DNA of 54,191 nt from Plakobranchus ocellatus (Eukaryota; Mollusca; Gastropoda; Plakobranchidae), in the NCBI GenBank assembly GCA_019648995.1, contig BLXT01007896.1:523951-578141 (forward strand). The letters run 5' to 3'. The notes beneath the pieces were generated by a model. It saw nothing but the letters and a program-made list of their open reading frames with translations, did not search any database and was not told where the DNA came from. The position numbers and the translations under genes are program-made. Positions 34,901-49,900 of the stretch are shown piece after piece. Position 1 is the stretch's first letter; the number at the start of each line of letters is the position of its first letter.

Positions 34901-37900
34901 TGAAAAAAACCTCTATTTTGTTTGTTGCTATTGAAAGGTCCCAGAGTTGAAGAATCAGGTCCTTCTTCAGTGTCTGAATGTGGAGGAGAACAGCATCAAA
35001 ACCCTAGAGGGCCTGGCTAACTGTTGGTTGCCCTTATTGACCACGGTCAGCTGTGCCAAAAATCTGTGAGTGGTTTCTCAAGTACTGAAGTATTGATAAG
35101 TCAACAAGATTTCCCTTACATGTCCTTTTTTTTTTCATCTTAAAAATTGCTCTGACAACCTATGGTGTTAATAGCTAATTTAAGTGATAAAAAAGACAAC
35201 CCAAAATTCCATTGTTTGTGAAAATTGTCCATCTAACATCTTTAGTGAGAAAAGAATAGATTTAGCATCAGCATTTTTTCTCTCTGATAAATGTTCTTAA
35301 AAAACAGAGCTACGTTTTCTGATTTGACTAAAAACTATAGACTTAGGCAATCTGAATATTCACAAGCAATTTAAACTCATGTTCAAAGATAGCATTTTGA
35401 ATTACTAAAGTTATTTGTCTTTAACACTTTTTCTATTACTCAGCCACAAAGAGAATATACTCTTATATTTATGATCCCACAAACTAAAAATATGGTAGTG
35501 ACAGTAATAAAATGAGAAAAAAAAAGTGATGCATAATATTTGTAGGAGTTACAGTTTGGGAGACTGCTAGGGCAAGTTTAAGTTTGGTATTTTCCCCGTT
35601 GTGTTTTGAACTGCCGTTCAGTGCTGTGGCTGTTCTGTTTTGTTTTGATTTGTTTTTCTGTTGCCCCTTGAGTGAAGAGATCAAGATCTATGTACATGGA
35701 TTTAGTGTAGAGTCGAGCGGATACTTTTACCATAGCCTCTAGCACTAGTTTTGCACCTGAAATCGTTCAGTTTGAAATTGTTGAATTAGTACTGAGCTTT
35801 CTATTCCAGTAAGTTGCATTTGATCATATGTGAGGGCAGATTTTTCTTGCTAGTCTATATTTAAGAGCAGATTAGTTACTGCAAGAAATATGTGTGAGTT
35901 TAGGGATTCCAGTAAGTGTCGCAGCCCAACGTTTTAATGTATTTTCAAAGTCTGCAATGCATAAAGTAGGACACACTGATCCTTACTTATTTGCTCATGG
36001 AGTGATATATTTTTTTTTTAGCCCATACACTCTGACAGGGCAGGAGGCCATCAAATTTATATATTGTGCATTATTTACTTCAACAACGGCATTTGCCTAC
36101 CATCCATATGTTTGTGGACTTTTTTTTCAATTGGATTATTACTCAAGTCAAGTGCTAGAACAGTGTTCCTGATTCTCTAGACCCCATCTGCTAATTTTGC
36201 TCTTATTTAGTGCTACTGTTGCTGCCTATCTGCTCATCCAGAAGTTCAGGTCATTCCTGATAACTCTTTGAATACGCATATTCTGCTCTTACTATCTCTA
36301 TTTTACCAGTTTGTTAGATTTGTAAATTTTAGAATGGGTTATTAATAATTGTAACCACACCTTGCTTCCTGTTCTTTTGAATTTTTTCCCTAGTGTTTTG
36401 TTCTTAGCTGCTATTTTCGTTACCCTGGTCTAACAGAGACATTGTGCCATAAGCTTCACATTACAGATAATGAGCTTTAAATCTAATCACCACCTAGTGT
36501 CATGTTGTGGAAACATATTGAACCAACTAAATGAGATATAAAATTAAATTACTGAAGCATGGATGTAACAAAAAATATGTATAAATTTTGTCTTCAATTT
36601 TTAAAGTATAAAATATGCATTCAGAAATGTTTACTCTGTCTTTCAAATTGGAATATTTTATGAAACAAAAAGTGTATTTTAAAAGAAGAAGAAGTGTTTA
36701 GTATTCTGTTTCTTCAAGTTTTCATTTTGAAGATCTGTATCAAAAGAGTTACTGTAAAGCAGTTGCCATTTTAGTTAGAGAAAAATGATTCTGTTTGATT
36801 TCTTTTCTCAGAATTGAGTCGTGTGATGGCCTGGATAACTCAATGCTACTTGAGAGTTTAGACATTGGCTCAAACCAGATTGTTGGTGAGTACTTGCCTA
36901 TTTATTTATTCATTTTAAGCCTATTCTCTCCGAGACTGTCTCAGATTATTTGGCTCTGATTGTGCCATACTCTTCTAGAGGGCTAGAGCCTGTGACATAT
37001 GATTTCTGATGATTTCAGTTTCAGTCAAGTGCTCAATATGATATTGATATGTGCATAGTTTATGTTGGTAAATTTTCAAACTCAATAATATCTTGTCCTC
37101 AGCAGTTAAATGCTATTTTTCAATGTACACAGAAATATCGTGCAAAAAAATAAATGAAAAGTGTATGAATATTATATACACCCAGTAAATATTTACAATG
37201 TGTCACAAACACCAGAAATAAAAGGTAGATAATACCTCTGATGTAGGACGTTGAGTTCTTTAGATCTATATAGACCTAGCTGAAATAATGGAACTCTGGA
37301 GATTGTGTGAATACGTAAAAAACTGAGTTTATTTAACTCAACAGCAGGAAATTAAAATCAAACAATATTCACATAGGCCGTCGATAAGAAAACTAGATCT
37401 AGCTCTAAAAAAAAAAATCTGCGTAATCGCTATACAATGATCTTACTGCAATCTCTATAATCTCTGTGATCTCTATGAACTCTGAGTACTCTCTGCTTAC
37501 TCTGTATGATCTCTGTGTGATCTCTACGAACTCTATGCCTACTCTGTGTCTTCTCTGTGCGATCTCTGTGTGATACTGGTATAACTCTGTGTCTCAGTCT
37601 CAGTCTCCCTTTCACCAATCTTCTCCCGGTATTTATACCTTTTCAAAAGAAAACTCTACAAATTTCTGGAAATCTATCCCTAAATGCAAGCGTAGAATGT
37701 TCGAAAGTATAGATCTAGAATATTACATCATAATCCTAAAATAGCATAAAAGCAGTCTTCGAAAAGACATTAGGAAAAACCCCTGGGCTAAAAATAGAAC
37801 ATGAGTCACGTTCATTTTCGTAATGAATTCTCTTTCGCTTTGCATAAATTAACTCCCCTTAACTGGTCCTTTCTAGAACTCTCGAGTTGGCGTGCGTTCA

Positions 37901-40900
37901 ATAACAAACTTAAGTCTAGTTTTTGTTACACAATGCAAACATTTTTTTTTTGCCCAGACCTTAAAGGAGTGACATCACACCTAGGAAGTAAAAAACGCCT
38001 GAGCAGACTTGTTGTGAGGGGAAATCCTTTTGTGGATGTTTGTGGGGAGATGTACAGGTGACCTCTTTATCCTTTTTATTTGCTTTTATTTTCTCACCAA
38101 CTTGACCCTTTTACTTCAAAGTGGGTAAACGTTTCCTTCTCAATTGTGTTAGCAAAATTCCATGCAAGTGAAGTTTTTATATACTTTACATTCCAAACTA
38201 AATAGATATGCAGAAGTCAACATTATGAATACTTATGACATGTTATCATCATTATCTGTTTTTCATTCATTTCCTTCCATCAACCTTTTGGATAATTTAT
38301 CTACAATGGCCAACTACAGAAAAAGGCAGACTCGTATTATAATGGAGCTAAGCTCAAACTTGTAATGCTTGTACACGTATTTGTGAGACGTCTATAAAAT
38401 CCACAAAATAGAGACATGTTACTTCTGTATCATGCCATTTTGTGTGGGCATATTTTAAAATCCCGAACTTGTTTTACGGATTTACAAACAGCAATTCATA
38501 ATCCTATTTAAACCTTATTATGCAGGTAGACATTTTAAAAACAATAATGTTCTGTAACTTTGTACATTGCAACTCATAGCTAAAGGAAAAAAGCACCATT
38601 AAATGCTTGGTGTGCAACTTTTGTTTTCTTGAGAATATCTTTAAGTGAGATAAAAAATCAGCAATGCGTTTGGCTAGTTTTTGAAAAATCTCTTTCTTTA
38701 AACACCAGTAGGCTTGAACTCTGTCCATCAATATTTCTTAGTTTCAGTCTGTTTATTCTATTCATCACCTTTAAAAGCCTAACTGAATGAAAACAATTAA
38801 TGATTTATTGAGGGCGAAGGTCAACAATGGAACTAGCAAAATCTTGCCTAGTTGAAGAGCTGAATTTTGCTTGTAGAGTAGACTAAATTTTCTGAGTTTT
38901 TTTAAGGAGAAAAAAAAATGAGAGAATTGGTGCTTGTATTCTTAAATTATTAGAGTTAGACAAAAGGTACTGTTTTCTGTACCATAATATGCAACTATTA
39001 TTTTCTATTCAAGGCTAAAAGATTCCTTTCTTTCTTTTGATGTAATGTTTCAAAATTGATATCTATTTTATTTAGTGCCAAATTAGCCAATGCGTTGCCA
39101 TCACTGACAACAGTAGACAGCCTGCCAGTAAAACCAGACCAGGTGATCAAGGAGGAGTCCCCTGACTCAGGAGAACTGGTCAATCTTGAGTTTGCTCAGA
39201 TGTGTTTGTCCCAAGTGCGGTTGCACTCCAAGCTGAAGGCAGAGTTTGAGAGGAATATTCAGTAAGTTACCAATTTTTAGTTTGTGCTTATTTATGAGTT
39301 GGAGGGACCATTTATGTGTGAGGGAGTGTTATAAAAAGGGAGGGAAGGAATGAGAAAGAGAGAGCAGGAGAAGGAAGACGTTGAATATGCCTTCAGAGCA
39401 GTGCAAATGAGTTGTAAATACATTTTGAATATTTTAAACTTTTGATAGAAATTGAACTGCATTGTGTGAACTTTTATAGTAGTAAAAATTGAGACACAGA
39501 TATATAATTGATGTATAAAAGTTGTTTAGTAAGGCAAATAAAAAATAAACAAAAAAAAAAAAATGTAAAACAAATTTTATTCTCAAAAGTGTTATATGTG
39601 ATAAATAAATAAATAGGATTGGTCCCAAGGCATATCTAAAAAATTTGCTACATTTTCTTAGGAAGCAAAACTATTTGCAGCGCTTTATAATCATATGAAC
39701 ATTTAGAAAACTTTAAACTCTGCATCTCATTCAAAACTCCTCTAAGAGATTTATCAAATCTACATTTTAATTTACAAATGATATTCAAAATAATTGTGAT
39801 AAAGGCTCTCTTCTGCTTTTTTTAATGATTTTCATTTTTTAGTATTCTTTGTATGGTCTTGAAGCTAAATCAGATGTTGAACTGTTAAATACAGTTCAAA
39901 CCAAACATTACTGATTATAAAAGGCACTCCTGTCTTTGAGCCTAAAGATGGTAAATCTATACTGGGAACTAAAAGATCAGATGTCTGACTCAAAAGCACT
40001 AGTGTTACCTCATGTATCAGTGTATTTTATCAACTATCAATGAATTTATTTTTTTTTTTGTTTTGCTAGAACTTTGCTTAGAACCAAAAGTGGTGCATCA
40101 GAGACGCTGTGTGGAACATACTTCTCCCTCTGCGACACATCTTTCAAGATGGCATCTGAGCATCGGTCTGCCCATGAGTACGGAGACATCAGTGTATCCA
40201 GAAGCATTGGTCATTTTGCACCAGCTGACCATACAAATTTAACCTCTATTATGGACTCTAAATCCGGGGAGAAGGCTTCAATGTTGAATGGTCAGGCTGA
40301 TGGCAGTAACAAGACTGTTAACAGGACTACTGCTCAGCTCTCAGGAGCTGGCAGAGGACATTCTATTTTGGACAAGAAAGCTCTCTTTGACCAGGCCGTG
40401 CTTGGCCAGAGCAGCAATGCTTCTGTCGGTGACTCTCTCACTGCCAGGAGCAGCCTGAGTGAGAGTCGCACGTCGTCTGACACACTGACAGGCATGAACA
40501 CACTCACAAAACGGCAAGGAAAACCCCAGCAGCAAGCACCAAAACACATTTCTAGTCATGCGACACCTAGTCATCAAGGTCACTCCTTACACAAGCATAA
40601 ATCTGTTGATTCAAAAGCTTTGCCTGGTAAAGCCAGTTTTTCTTCTAGGAATACAAAGACTATGACGAGTGCAGGATTCTCATCAGACAGTGACAGTGAC
40701 AGCGATGTTGGTAGTGATCTGTATGGTCCTGGTGGTGGAGGAGGTAGTGCCAGAGCCCTAGGTGGCTACACATATGCACCACATCCTCCAGGTACACCTC
40801 CAGTTGTATCCTATGCCAATGAGAAGGACAAGTTTGAAATGGCCCTGAATAGCAATGCAAGTCAAGTCAAGTCTCCTATTTCTGAAATTGCAAATGCCAA

Positions 40901-43900
40901 CCAAGTTACCCCCTTCCCTAATGGTTCACCATACATGAGTGAGAGGGATCGGTTCGAGATGGCACTGAAGAAGCCTACAGTTTTGCCCGAGCAAGGAGGG
41001 AAAGAGAAATTCAACACAGCCTTACAAAGTACAGCTAACTCAACATCTACCAGTGCTAAAGATAAATTCAACTCTGCCCTTCAGAAAGGTAGAGCGGATG
41101 TGTCTTCTAGCCACAGACCTGGCATTCCAGCAGCAGGTGTCCCAGCAAATATTGTTGGCTCCCAGCTTGCGGATATGCACTCAGGGTATGGTTCAAACAC
41201 AATGTTTGTTTTTATATCTGTTCAGAAGCTCCAGGGTATTATCTTGTAGCATTATCATTTCTATTCAGCCATCTTTCTTAGTCATTACATAAGTAAAGAT
41301 TTTATCAAATCAATCAGTTCTGGTTCACAAGCTTTCCCTTCTTTGTGAAAAAAGATGATCATAAATCATATTTTCATAATTTTCCAAAATTTTTGGCAGA
41401 TTTTAATTTTTTTTTCTGTAGTCTCTCTCAATAATTGGGTGGAAAGGTTTTTTTTTTTATTTCTTGTCTCTAAGAGAGGTATTTCATGTTCTATATAGGG
41501 GATAATTTCTGAAAAATATTTATAGAAAGGTAAGGAAAAGTACAAAATAAAAAAGCATAGTATGTCAGATTTTTCACCGATAGAACACAGCTTGTGAAGT
41601 TTTTGGGCTCAACTGTGTGGTGAGAGAGCTGCTCTTGCGAGAAGCAGAGCTATTTAAACTTTTGCTTCTAAGAAAGCCTTCATGATTTGAAAGACAATAA
41701 ATCTAGCTTCTGTAGTATAGTCTTAACTCATGTAAACATAGACTTGATCCTTCAATATGCCTGCATCCTCCCATTGAATTGATTATATTTTTTTTATTAA
41801 TATCCTTTGTGCTTTCAACAGTTTGGATGATGAATTTGACCTTGCTGTCCTTGGTCTGGATGGTGACCTTGACCTGGACAGCTTAGATTTTGACATAGAC
41901 AAGTATCTTGATATGGAAGGGCTAGATGAGGTTTGTTCAATAGTTGCAAAACTATTGGTTGCACATTAGAGTTCTAGTTTTGAGTATTGTGTGTGGCACA
42001 AAATACTCGATCTTTTTTTGGAGTCTGAATTTGAACTGTCTGGAAATTTCAATAGAATAAGATTAGCCATAGAGAAAATTTCTTGACTTTCAATTCTACC
42101 AACTGTTTGAAAATTTAAAAAATGTCATTAATTGGGATACACTTTTGGAAGACTGCAATGTAGTTAAGTATGATGATTTGATGCCTATTTATCAATCTCT
42201 GTTTATCATACCAAGTTATTTATTCTTTTAATGATTGTAAGGATATAATAAAAGCCCTCATGATTTTGGTGTGACTTGTATTATTGTCACCTCAGAATTC
42301 AGCATTTAGCGGCAAAAACATTTTAAAGAAAATAGCGTCAAAGCATTTTGTAGAATATTCTCCTTGATCACAGTTATGACTTGTCCATACAAGACCAGTA
42401 ATCTGTCAGGAACTGCCTAACATGATATTTGTTTCGCGAAAATTTGATAACAATTAAAGATATTCCCTCAAAAATAAAAAGAAAAGAAAAAAGTGTGGCA
42501 TACAAACACTTAACTTTTGAAATCCACAAAACTTCTTTTTCTTCTGTGATCTCCAAATGTCATTTGATGATTTTGACTATTTTGCTGTAAATTTCTGATC
42601 AGGAATTGTCAAAAAACACTTTACGTTTATTTTGAACAGGCATATCAAAATTTGTATTTGAAAACACTGCCTGAATCGCCTTAATGTGTTGAGAGAATAT
42701 TGGTGGCGATGCTGAGGATTGTCACAATACTGCTTGTATTTCTGTAACGCTTCTGCAGCAAAACATTTCATTCTATAGTGACAGGCACTACGCATAATGC
42801 ACTAGACCTGTTTTGTTTGTCTGCTGTAGATGTAAGTGTCATCTATATTACTCTCAAATGTGTGCCTCAGATTTAGTCTTGATTTTATGTTTTAGTTTTC
42901 GTAACTCATCCCTGATATAAAACAAATCCTTCAATTTGTTACTAAGGCTGGGTAACTTGAGTCCCAAAATTTCCTACTTAATGGTGTTGCTTTGCAATTG
43001 ATGAAATTCTAGTACAGGTATTTGATTTGCTCGTTCTCTTTTTTCTCTGTGTGACAGTTTCTGGAGAAAGGTTGGCGGCCAGAAGATTCTCCTCAAATAC
43101 CTCACAGGTAAGGGTTAGGGAGGGGGAAACCAAAAAAGGTCTACTATAACACCCTAACTGCGTGGCTCTCTCATTCCAAATAAAATAAAGATAACTTCTT
43201 AGAGACCAGATGTGATATAAGGGCTAAGATGCTTTATTTCTTGGGTATGAAGACGTTATATCATGTCCTTAACTTCAAAAAGTAAAGCTAATGATTATGT
43301 GACATCTATTCCTCAGTCCCTCCACCCTGGAAATGAACATTTTTTAATGTATTGCCATTGAAGAAAATAAAAATAGTTGCTTGGCTGTTCTAGGTCTGGG
43401 CTCTTAAAAATTAATAGTTAGTTTATGGCATATTTGTGCACCAATTGTGTTAATGAAGTGTCGCCATGCCATTTTCAAGAAAAGGTTCAAATTGGTGATA
43501 GCTTGCATTTTGAAAAGTGTCTGTCAATAAAAAAAATGTTTTTATGTGATAGAAATACTGTCGATTTTTTTTCAAGAAAAAAAGAAGACTGTGGAAAAAA
43601 TTATTGTTACAAGGTTGTAGCTTTTTAAATAATAATTCACAGAGGGACAAAAATAAGAAAGAAGAGACTTGAAAAGTTTAAGTTTAAATGTATAAAGGAA
43701 AAGGTAATTGTTTTCTTTACAATATGAGACTCCATTATTATCTGTATCACATTGGCTTACAACTGACTGAGAGTGCAATAAAAGTGTCTAGTTAAATTAA
43801 TCTCTGAAATTATTGACATAGTCGTCCTGGCTTTGAATTTGTCACTGACCATTTCTTTTCACATTATTATTTCCATTGTTTAGCAAGAACGTATAAAAAT

Positions 43901-46900
43901 GAGTGAATGCACTTATTTAATGTAATTTGGGAAAAGTATTATATTTTGCAGCATCAGTATTTCGCTATGGTTAGATTTTTTACCTTTTTTTTCTCTCTCT
44001 AATTTTGCTTTTTTGCACCGGTCTAAGAATCTTTATTCAACAATCTTTTCTTTTGTCATTGAGACTTTATAAAAAGAAATTCAATTTTAAATACTTCAAT
44101 TGTGTTCAGCATGTCTTAATCCTTTTTCTTTGTCCAACAAAACCATAAAGCATTTCAATTTACTTTTTTCCCCACAGCAATTATCCAGTTCTTGGCAAAA
44201 TCAATCCAGCTGGAGATTCCTCTGCAGCAACAACTTCACATATGATCACTAGCAACAACAACAGCGGCACTGTGCGTGGTAAACCTCCTCATCATCCTAC
44301 TCTGGCCTGGCGGAACTCACCGTCTGCTGAGCTCAGGGGGAGACCACTCCAGTCACCCTCAGCAGGAGTGGGAGGGCAAGCTGGAGTTACTGCCCATCCT
44401 GCTCAGCTGTCCCCATCCCCATCCTCTGTGGCAAGTGCAGCAGAGACTCTTGGTGGAGGGACAGTCAAGTCTAAAAAAGATGAACTGCTGGATGAATGGT
44501 CAGTGCAGGATTGTTTTTTTTTAGTTGTGTTTTTTTTTTTTATTTTTTAAAGTTTTGTACGGAATATTTTTTTTTTGCATAACTTTTCTAGTTTATAGCT
44601 TTATATGTTAGAAAAAGTAGGAGGAATTAAATTACTTTAATCTGTGTCACTTTGTTTGAGGTACATAAATCATTTTGATAGAAATGGAGACTTATATGCA
44701 GTAATAATCAAGAATTTTCATCTTCCAGAAATGCCAAAAGAAAAAAAGGATAAATAAACAAAATGATATCTGTTGATAGGAGTAAGTGAGGGTTTTTGCA
44801 GTATCTTAATTTTTCTCTTTCTGTAGGGGTTTCAAGGATTCTCGCACAGCAGAAATGATGATAGCCAGAGCTAAGAAGATGAAATGGAATGCCGAGAGAC
44901 GAAAAAAGCTCAGCAAATTGGGTAAGGAACTGACCAAAGGCAAAATTGGCATAAATACTACTGGTAGTTGGAATATAAAACAAAATAATATAATTCTTTA
45001 TTTTTTTTTTGTTTTTGTTGATATTGTACTTGACTGACAATTCTTTCACACTATATATGCTCCAAATCTCCTGTGTATGACCTGCCTTATATTGAATATC
45101 TTTGTATCAGTATCAATTGCACTGTATTGAATCTGAAGGTATAAACACACTAACATCACTAAGAACAGCACATTAATACCTATTTTATTGCACGAAAAAA
45201 CCTAATCAAGGAATGAGTTTTCAGCAAATTTTCTATTTGTTTTTTTACATTTCTAGTTTTTTGTCGATACAAAAAAAAAAAAGTTTTCATTAAAAGTATT
45301 CATCTTAAGGTTTTTCCACTAGGATCATCTATCTGAGTTTATTTATTTATTTTTTTTTAGCGATATGAACACATTTCATTGTTAGATCTGAAAGTATTTT
45401 TCTCGATGTAGATTTAAAAATGAGCACATGAAATTAGAAAAATGTTCACTAATGGTAGATTACTCTGGTGCCCCCTTGACACACCATTCTCAGACGATCC
45501 TGCACATTCAATTAGGGCCTAACAATATACACAGATCATTAATAATATAGACATGTTTATTGTGCAGATCCTCAGCAGCGCCTCCATCTGTTCAGGAAAC
45601 TGGAAGAGTCTGGCAAGATCCAGACAGTTAGACCCCCGCCTGCCAGAGTTCTGCCGAGGAAGGAATATTTTCAAGGTGGGTTAGAAACAAAAGAAAACTA
45701 ATATATGAATTGTAAAGGGTTGTATATGCAATGGAGCTGTCCATTTCAGTTCATGTTCATCCTTTTTTAATCATCAAACTATTCCAATTATCATTTCCTT
45801 ATTTCAATGTTCTATATAGGGCAATGTTTGTAGCAACACTTGTCTGAATGAGTTGGCTGTTGCATGCAGATACCGTAAGTTAAAGAAAATTTAGATTTTT
45901 ATGTTCATTTTTCTTCTTTTTTGTTGTTTTTTTTTTTTAATTGTGAGGTCGACATCTCAGTGCAGGAGCTTATGAAGTTTAAAACAACCCTTTGTATTTG
46001 ATTTTTATTCAATGGATTCAATCGGTTGGTATTGAAGCACGTGAAGATGAAGCTCAGCGGCAAAATCTAGAGAGACAAGTCGAGGAGCAGACCAAAGTCC
46101 ATCGTACATTTGAGTGGCTGCACACACAAGTAGGGGATCATCCAATCGGTAGCTCCAGAATCAATGCAGGGTGAGTGGACAAGAGAATCTATTGAGAGTA
46201 TAGGAAAAACAAATGGAAGTTCAGGCTAGAGCAATGTGATAATTGCTTGCATTGCCACTGAATTTAGTTAAGTGTGCATGTAGAGATAAGTGGCAATCTG
46301 AAACCTGTAATTTATCTGTTGTGTTTAAAGCATCATTTGATTTGTTTTTCTGATCTTAAGTTTGACTCTAACATTCATACATTCTAATACCATATATTTT
46401 TTAATATTGTTGTTGTCAATGGAACTAACTTAGCTTTTTCATTACTTTGGAAAAATGCAAATAAGGTGCGATTGATTACTCACTCTTTAGAATAAGAAAG
46501 ATCAACCACCAACTTAAACTAATATAATCAAAAAGTCAACAGAACAGTAGTACATTAACATGTTTTGCCTTTATTGGGACATCACTTAAAGTTACAATAC
46601 AAAAGACATGACCGCGGTGATGTGTGGTGTAAGGAAAAAGACCATTATAGCAAGTCAGTGGACGCGGAAAAGGGAGGGGGTAGGGGTATGGCAGAATCAC
46701 AGGGGGGAAGTTCCGGTGGGAAAGTGCTAAGAGTGTGATTGCGTATGATAGAGACTGATACAGTAAAGAAAGTGTATGGTGGTGAACATGTGTAAAAGAC
46801 AAGTCGAGAAAATGGAGGGAGTCTGAGTGAGAAGAACAATTTTGGAGGAAGGGTGGGGCGGTCGTGGTTCCTCAGCAAAGGCAAATAGAGCTTCATTGTG

Positions 46901-49900
46901 AAGGAAAGAGACTTCTAAAGACATAAACTATGCATGTAGAAAATGGGGTACAGAAAGGGGAAGGAGAGGGGCAAGAGGAGGTAGATAGTCTAAAAAGAAT
47001 GAGGTGTGTTGTTATAGGTCTTGTATTGCAACGTCCATTGGGTGTCGAAGCATATGAGAGAGCTAGAAAGATCTAGTTCTCAAATACAATACTTTAGCAC
47101 AAGCTTTAGCTTATGATGCCAATAAAGGTGAAATGCTTTAGTGCACCTTTGTTCTGTTGCCATTTTTTTCATATTAGTTTGACTAGGTGGTTGCTCCTTT
47201 TTATTCTGATTACTACTCTATCAACGGCCCCTGCATCCTCAGAATGCTTTAACTAATGATTTTGTTTCCAAGAGTGTTGTGTCTGAACTTTCCTACATTT
47301 TACTTGCTCTTTATAATTTTTTGCACTTTAAAACATATCTCCCCTAGCCAAGCGCTGGTGTATGCAATGAATGAAGCCAGCTCAGGCAGGCAAATGGCCT
47401 ATAAAGCTACTCAGGATTATCGCAAGGTGGGCTTCTGTTTGTGAGGGAAACTTGAATATTTCTTAACTCATTCCGGATGCATGCCGATATATCGGCACTG
47501 AGAGGTCTCTCTATTCCTGCTTCTTTGGCAGGAATTCAGTCTGCACCCAAAAAAAATCCGCCTTGAAAGAGTTAATGATATCCTGAAAGTTGATGTCTTG
47601 CAAACTATAAAGGAATATTTATTTTGATCATTTCTTTGAAATTTTTTTAATTGTTCATGACACTAATTGCATTAAGTCAACAAAATGCGTCTTAAGAGCT
47701 GTCCAAATGAATCAGGTGTGGTGCACAGAGAAAAGTTTTGAGAATGATCCATTATTAATCCTTTTTTTTTTTTTTCAAGTCTATTGTTAATGAATTCAGG
47801 GCTTGCATGTATACAGTTACACAGAATAAATCAAGTTGTAGATATGGGCATGACTGAGTGAAAATTAAAATCTTTAAAGAGAAAAAAGTAGAAATGTTCT
47901 TTTCTTTATGTAATGGGTTTATGGAAAGTTCTGTACATAGAGAATCAAGTCGTTTTTACAATTAGTTTTTTTTATTTTTTTAAGTCAGGTATGTATATCC
48001 ACAGCCCTTCTCGTTTTGTGAAATTGCTTCACATATCTTGGTTAAAAAAAAAGGATGCAATTGAAAAAAGAAAAGTTTTTTTTCATCATTGCAATTTCAA
48101 GGTCATGCAAAGAAGCTATCAAAGTCTAAAATAGAATGCCATGGTTGCTGCATTTGTAATTTTATCCTGCTTCTACGGCAAAGCTTTTTCATTTGAAGGA
48201 AAAATGTAAAGTTCTCACTATAATGCTAAATTGTTAGTGTCGTGTGTAAATTTGAAGAAAACTTCACAATTGTCTCAGCTTTTGCCTAACCAACAAGTGC
48301 ATCAAAGCCGTTCAGTTTAATTTTTTTCTCATTCAACATTTACATGCTTTTCTAAAAAGCTCATACGCGTACATTGTGTCACAGAATCATGTCTGTATCC
48401 ATTTTCTATCATAATTAACCTCAAGGAATTTCATTCCCACTTATTTGGACTTTTGAGTCTCAAGGCAAATTTTTGCCACTTAAATTGGGTTATTACAGCA
48501 ATGAAGGGGAATTGACTGTGGCTATTTACACACACATACATATTTTCAAATTGAGATCCAGATTTAAACTTTGAGTAAATTCAAAGGGCAACCTTTGCAA
48601 TTCTAAATGATAACATTTATTTTTGCAAAGAATCCAACACTCTCTGTGTGTATTTACAGTGGAGTCCGGGCTCAGATCATCTTGACTCTGTCAGCCAGAC
48701 AGGAAGCAGGCCCCAGCAAGGCAGACGCTACTCAATTGGGGATTCCCAATACTGTGAGTTGCTAAATATTTAAAAAATATAGCTGCATTATCCAAAGGAC
48801 ATATTATAGTCTATAAACGTGTCTACTTTTTCTTAGATGAATATTTGTGGTTGACTATTTTACTGACTGGTAGTCAATTAATCTACCTCACTCAATCCTT
48901 ATCTCTCTTTCCTTTGAGCTATTTGCCAATGGATCAACATATTTCTTTTGTTGGAGGAATGGGAGGAGTTAGAATTTTTAGTTAACAAATTTGTGTGCAT
49001 AAATTTACCATGATAGATCAGATGAGCACATTTTTAGTGTGATAAAATAAGTGCACATTTTTACCGTGATAAAGTGTAGACATCACATTTTAGTAGTATG
49101 TATGAGAGTTGGAGGATATTATAATAAATGTTAAAAACTCTTTATTTCATAATAAAACCCTATGGATTATTTATGGATGTATTTCTTTACTTCCTTTGTT
49201 TAGGATTTATTTATTCCTTTTTCCTCACGATGAGGTAATCTAATTATTCACAAACCTTATGAATTTTACTTTTGAAAATTGGACTGCATCAAGTTTCATT
49301 TGATTTATTTTATGAGCTAAATACAAAAAAAGGATGTGCATCCACACATTTCAAAGCACAAACATTTTTTATACCTCTCAGTCGATTAAGACAGGGAAAA
49401 TTGTTTTCTTGGCAAGAATATATTAGGACATATGCACATTTACTGCAGTGTAACAGGCAATACCTTTACCGTTCAGAACATGCTATAGCCAGCCACAAGC
49501 TAAATTTCATGGCTTACAAGCACTTTGGCCTATCAGAGAGAAAAAGGCATGTGCAATTTTTTCCAGCCTATTGTACACGCTTGTTACACACATAGATTAC
49601 AAGAAGCTGTTTGAATTTACAAAGTGGGAGTTATACCTGCTCATATAGTATAGAGTCATATGTGAATAATGGCATGATTTATATTTTGTTCTCTTTGTTC
49701 TCAATTTAATATTGTTGGTAAAAGGCGTAAAAGTTTTTACATCATAGAATACATATGCATTTGCATAAATTTTAGAATGAAAATATAAAGTCTTTCAAAA
49801 AAATCTATATAAAGTAATAAAGAGGAAAACCTTCTTAATTGCCAGCCTCACTTTAATCATTGATTTTTAAGAAAAGTGAAACAGCTTCATATAACACAAA

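Noticed and set aside
35894..36172. 92-codon frame in LRRIQ1 intron 15
   Set aside because: Hydrophobic chance-like translation with no family match; including it would break the phase between exons 15 and 16.
44242..44550. Read-through of exon 22 into the following intron
   Set aside because: The join at 44498 to 44827 restores the conserved EWGFKD block, whereas read-through gives a poly-Phe tail.
49272..49595. 107-codon frame in LRRIQ1 intron 27
   Set aside because: No recognised family, no splice signals in phase with neighbours, and composition like the flanking intron.
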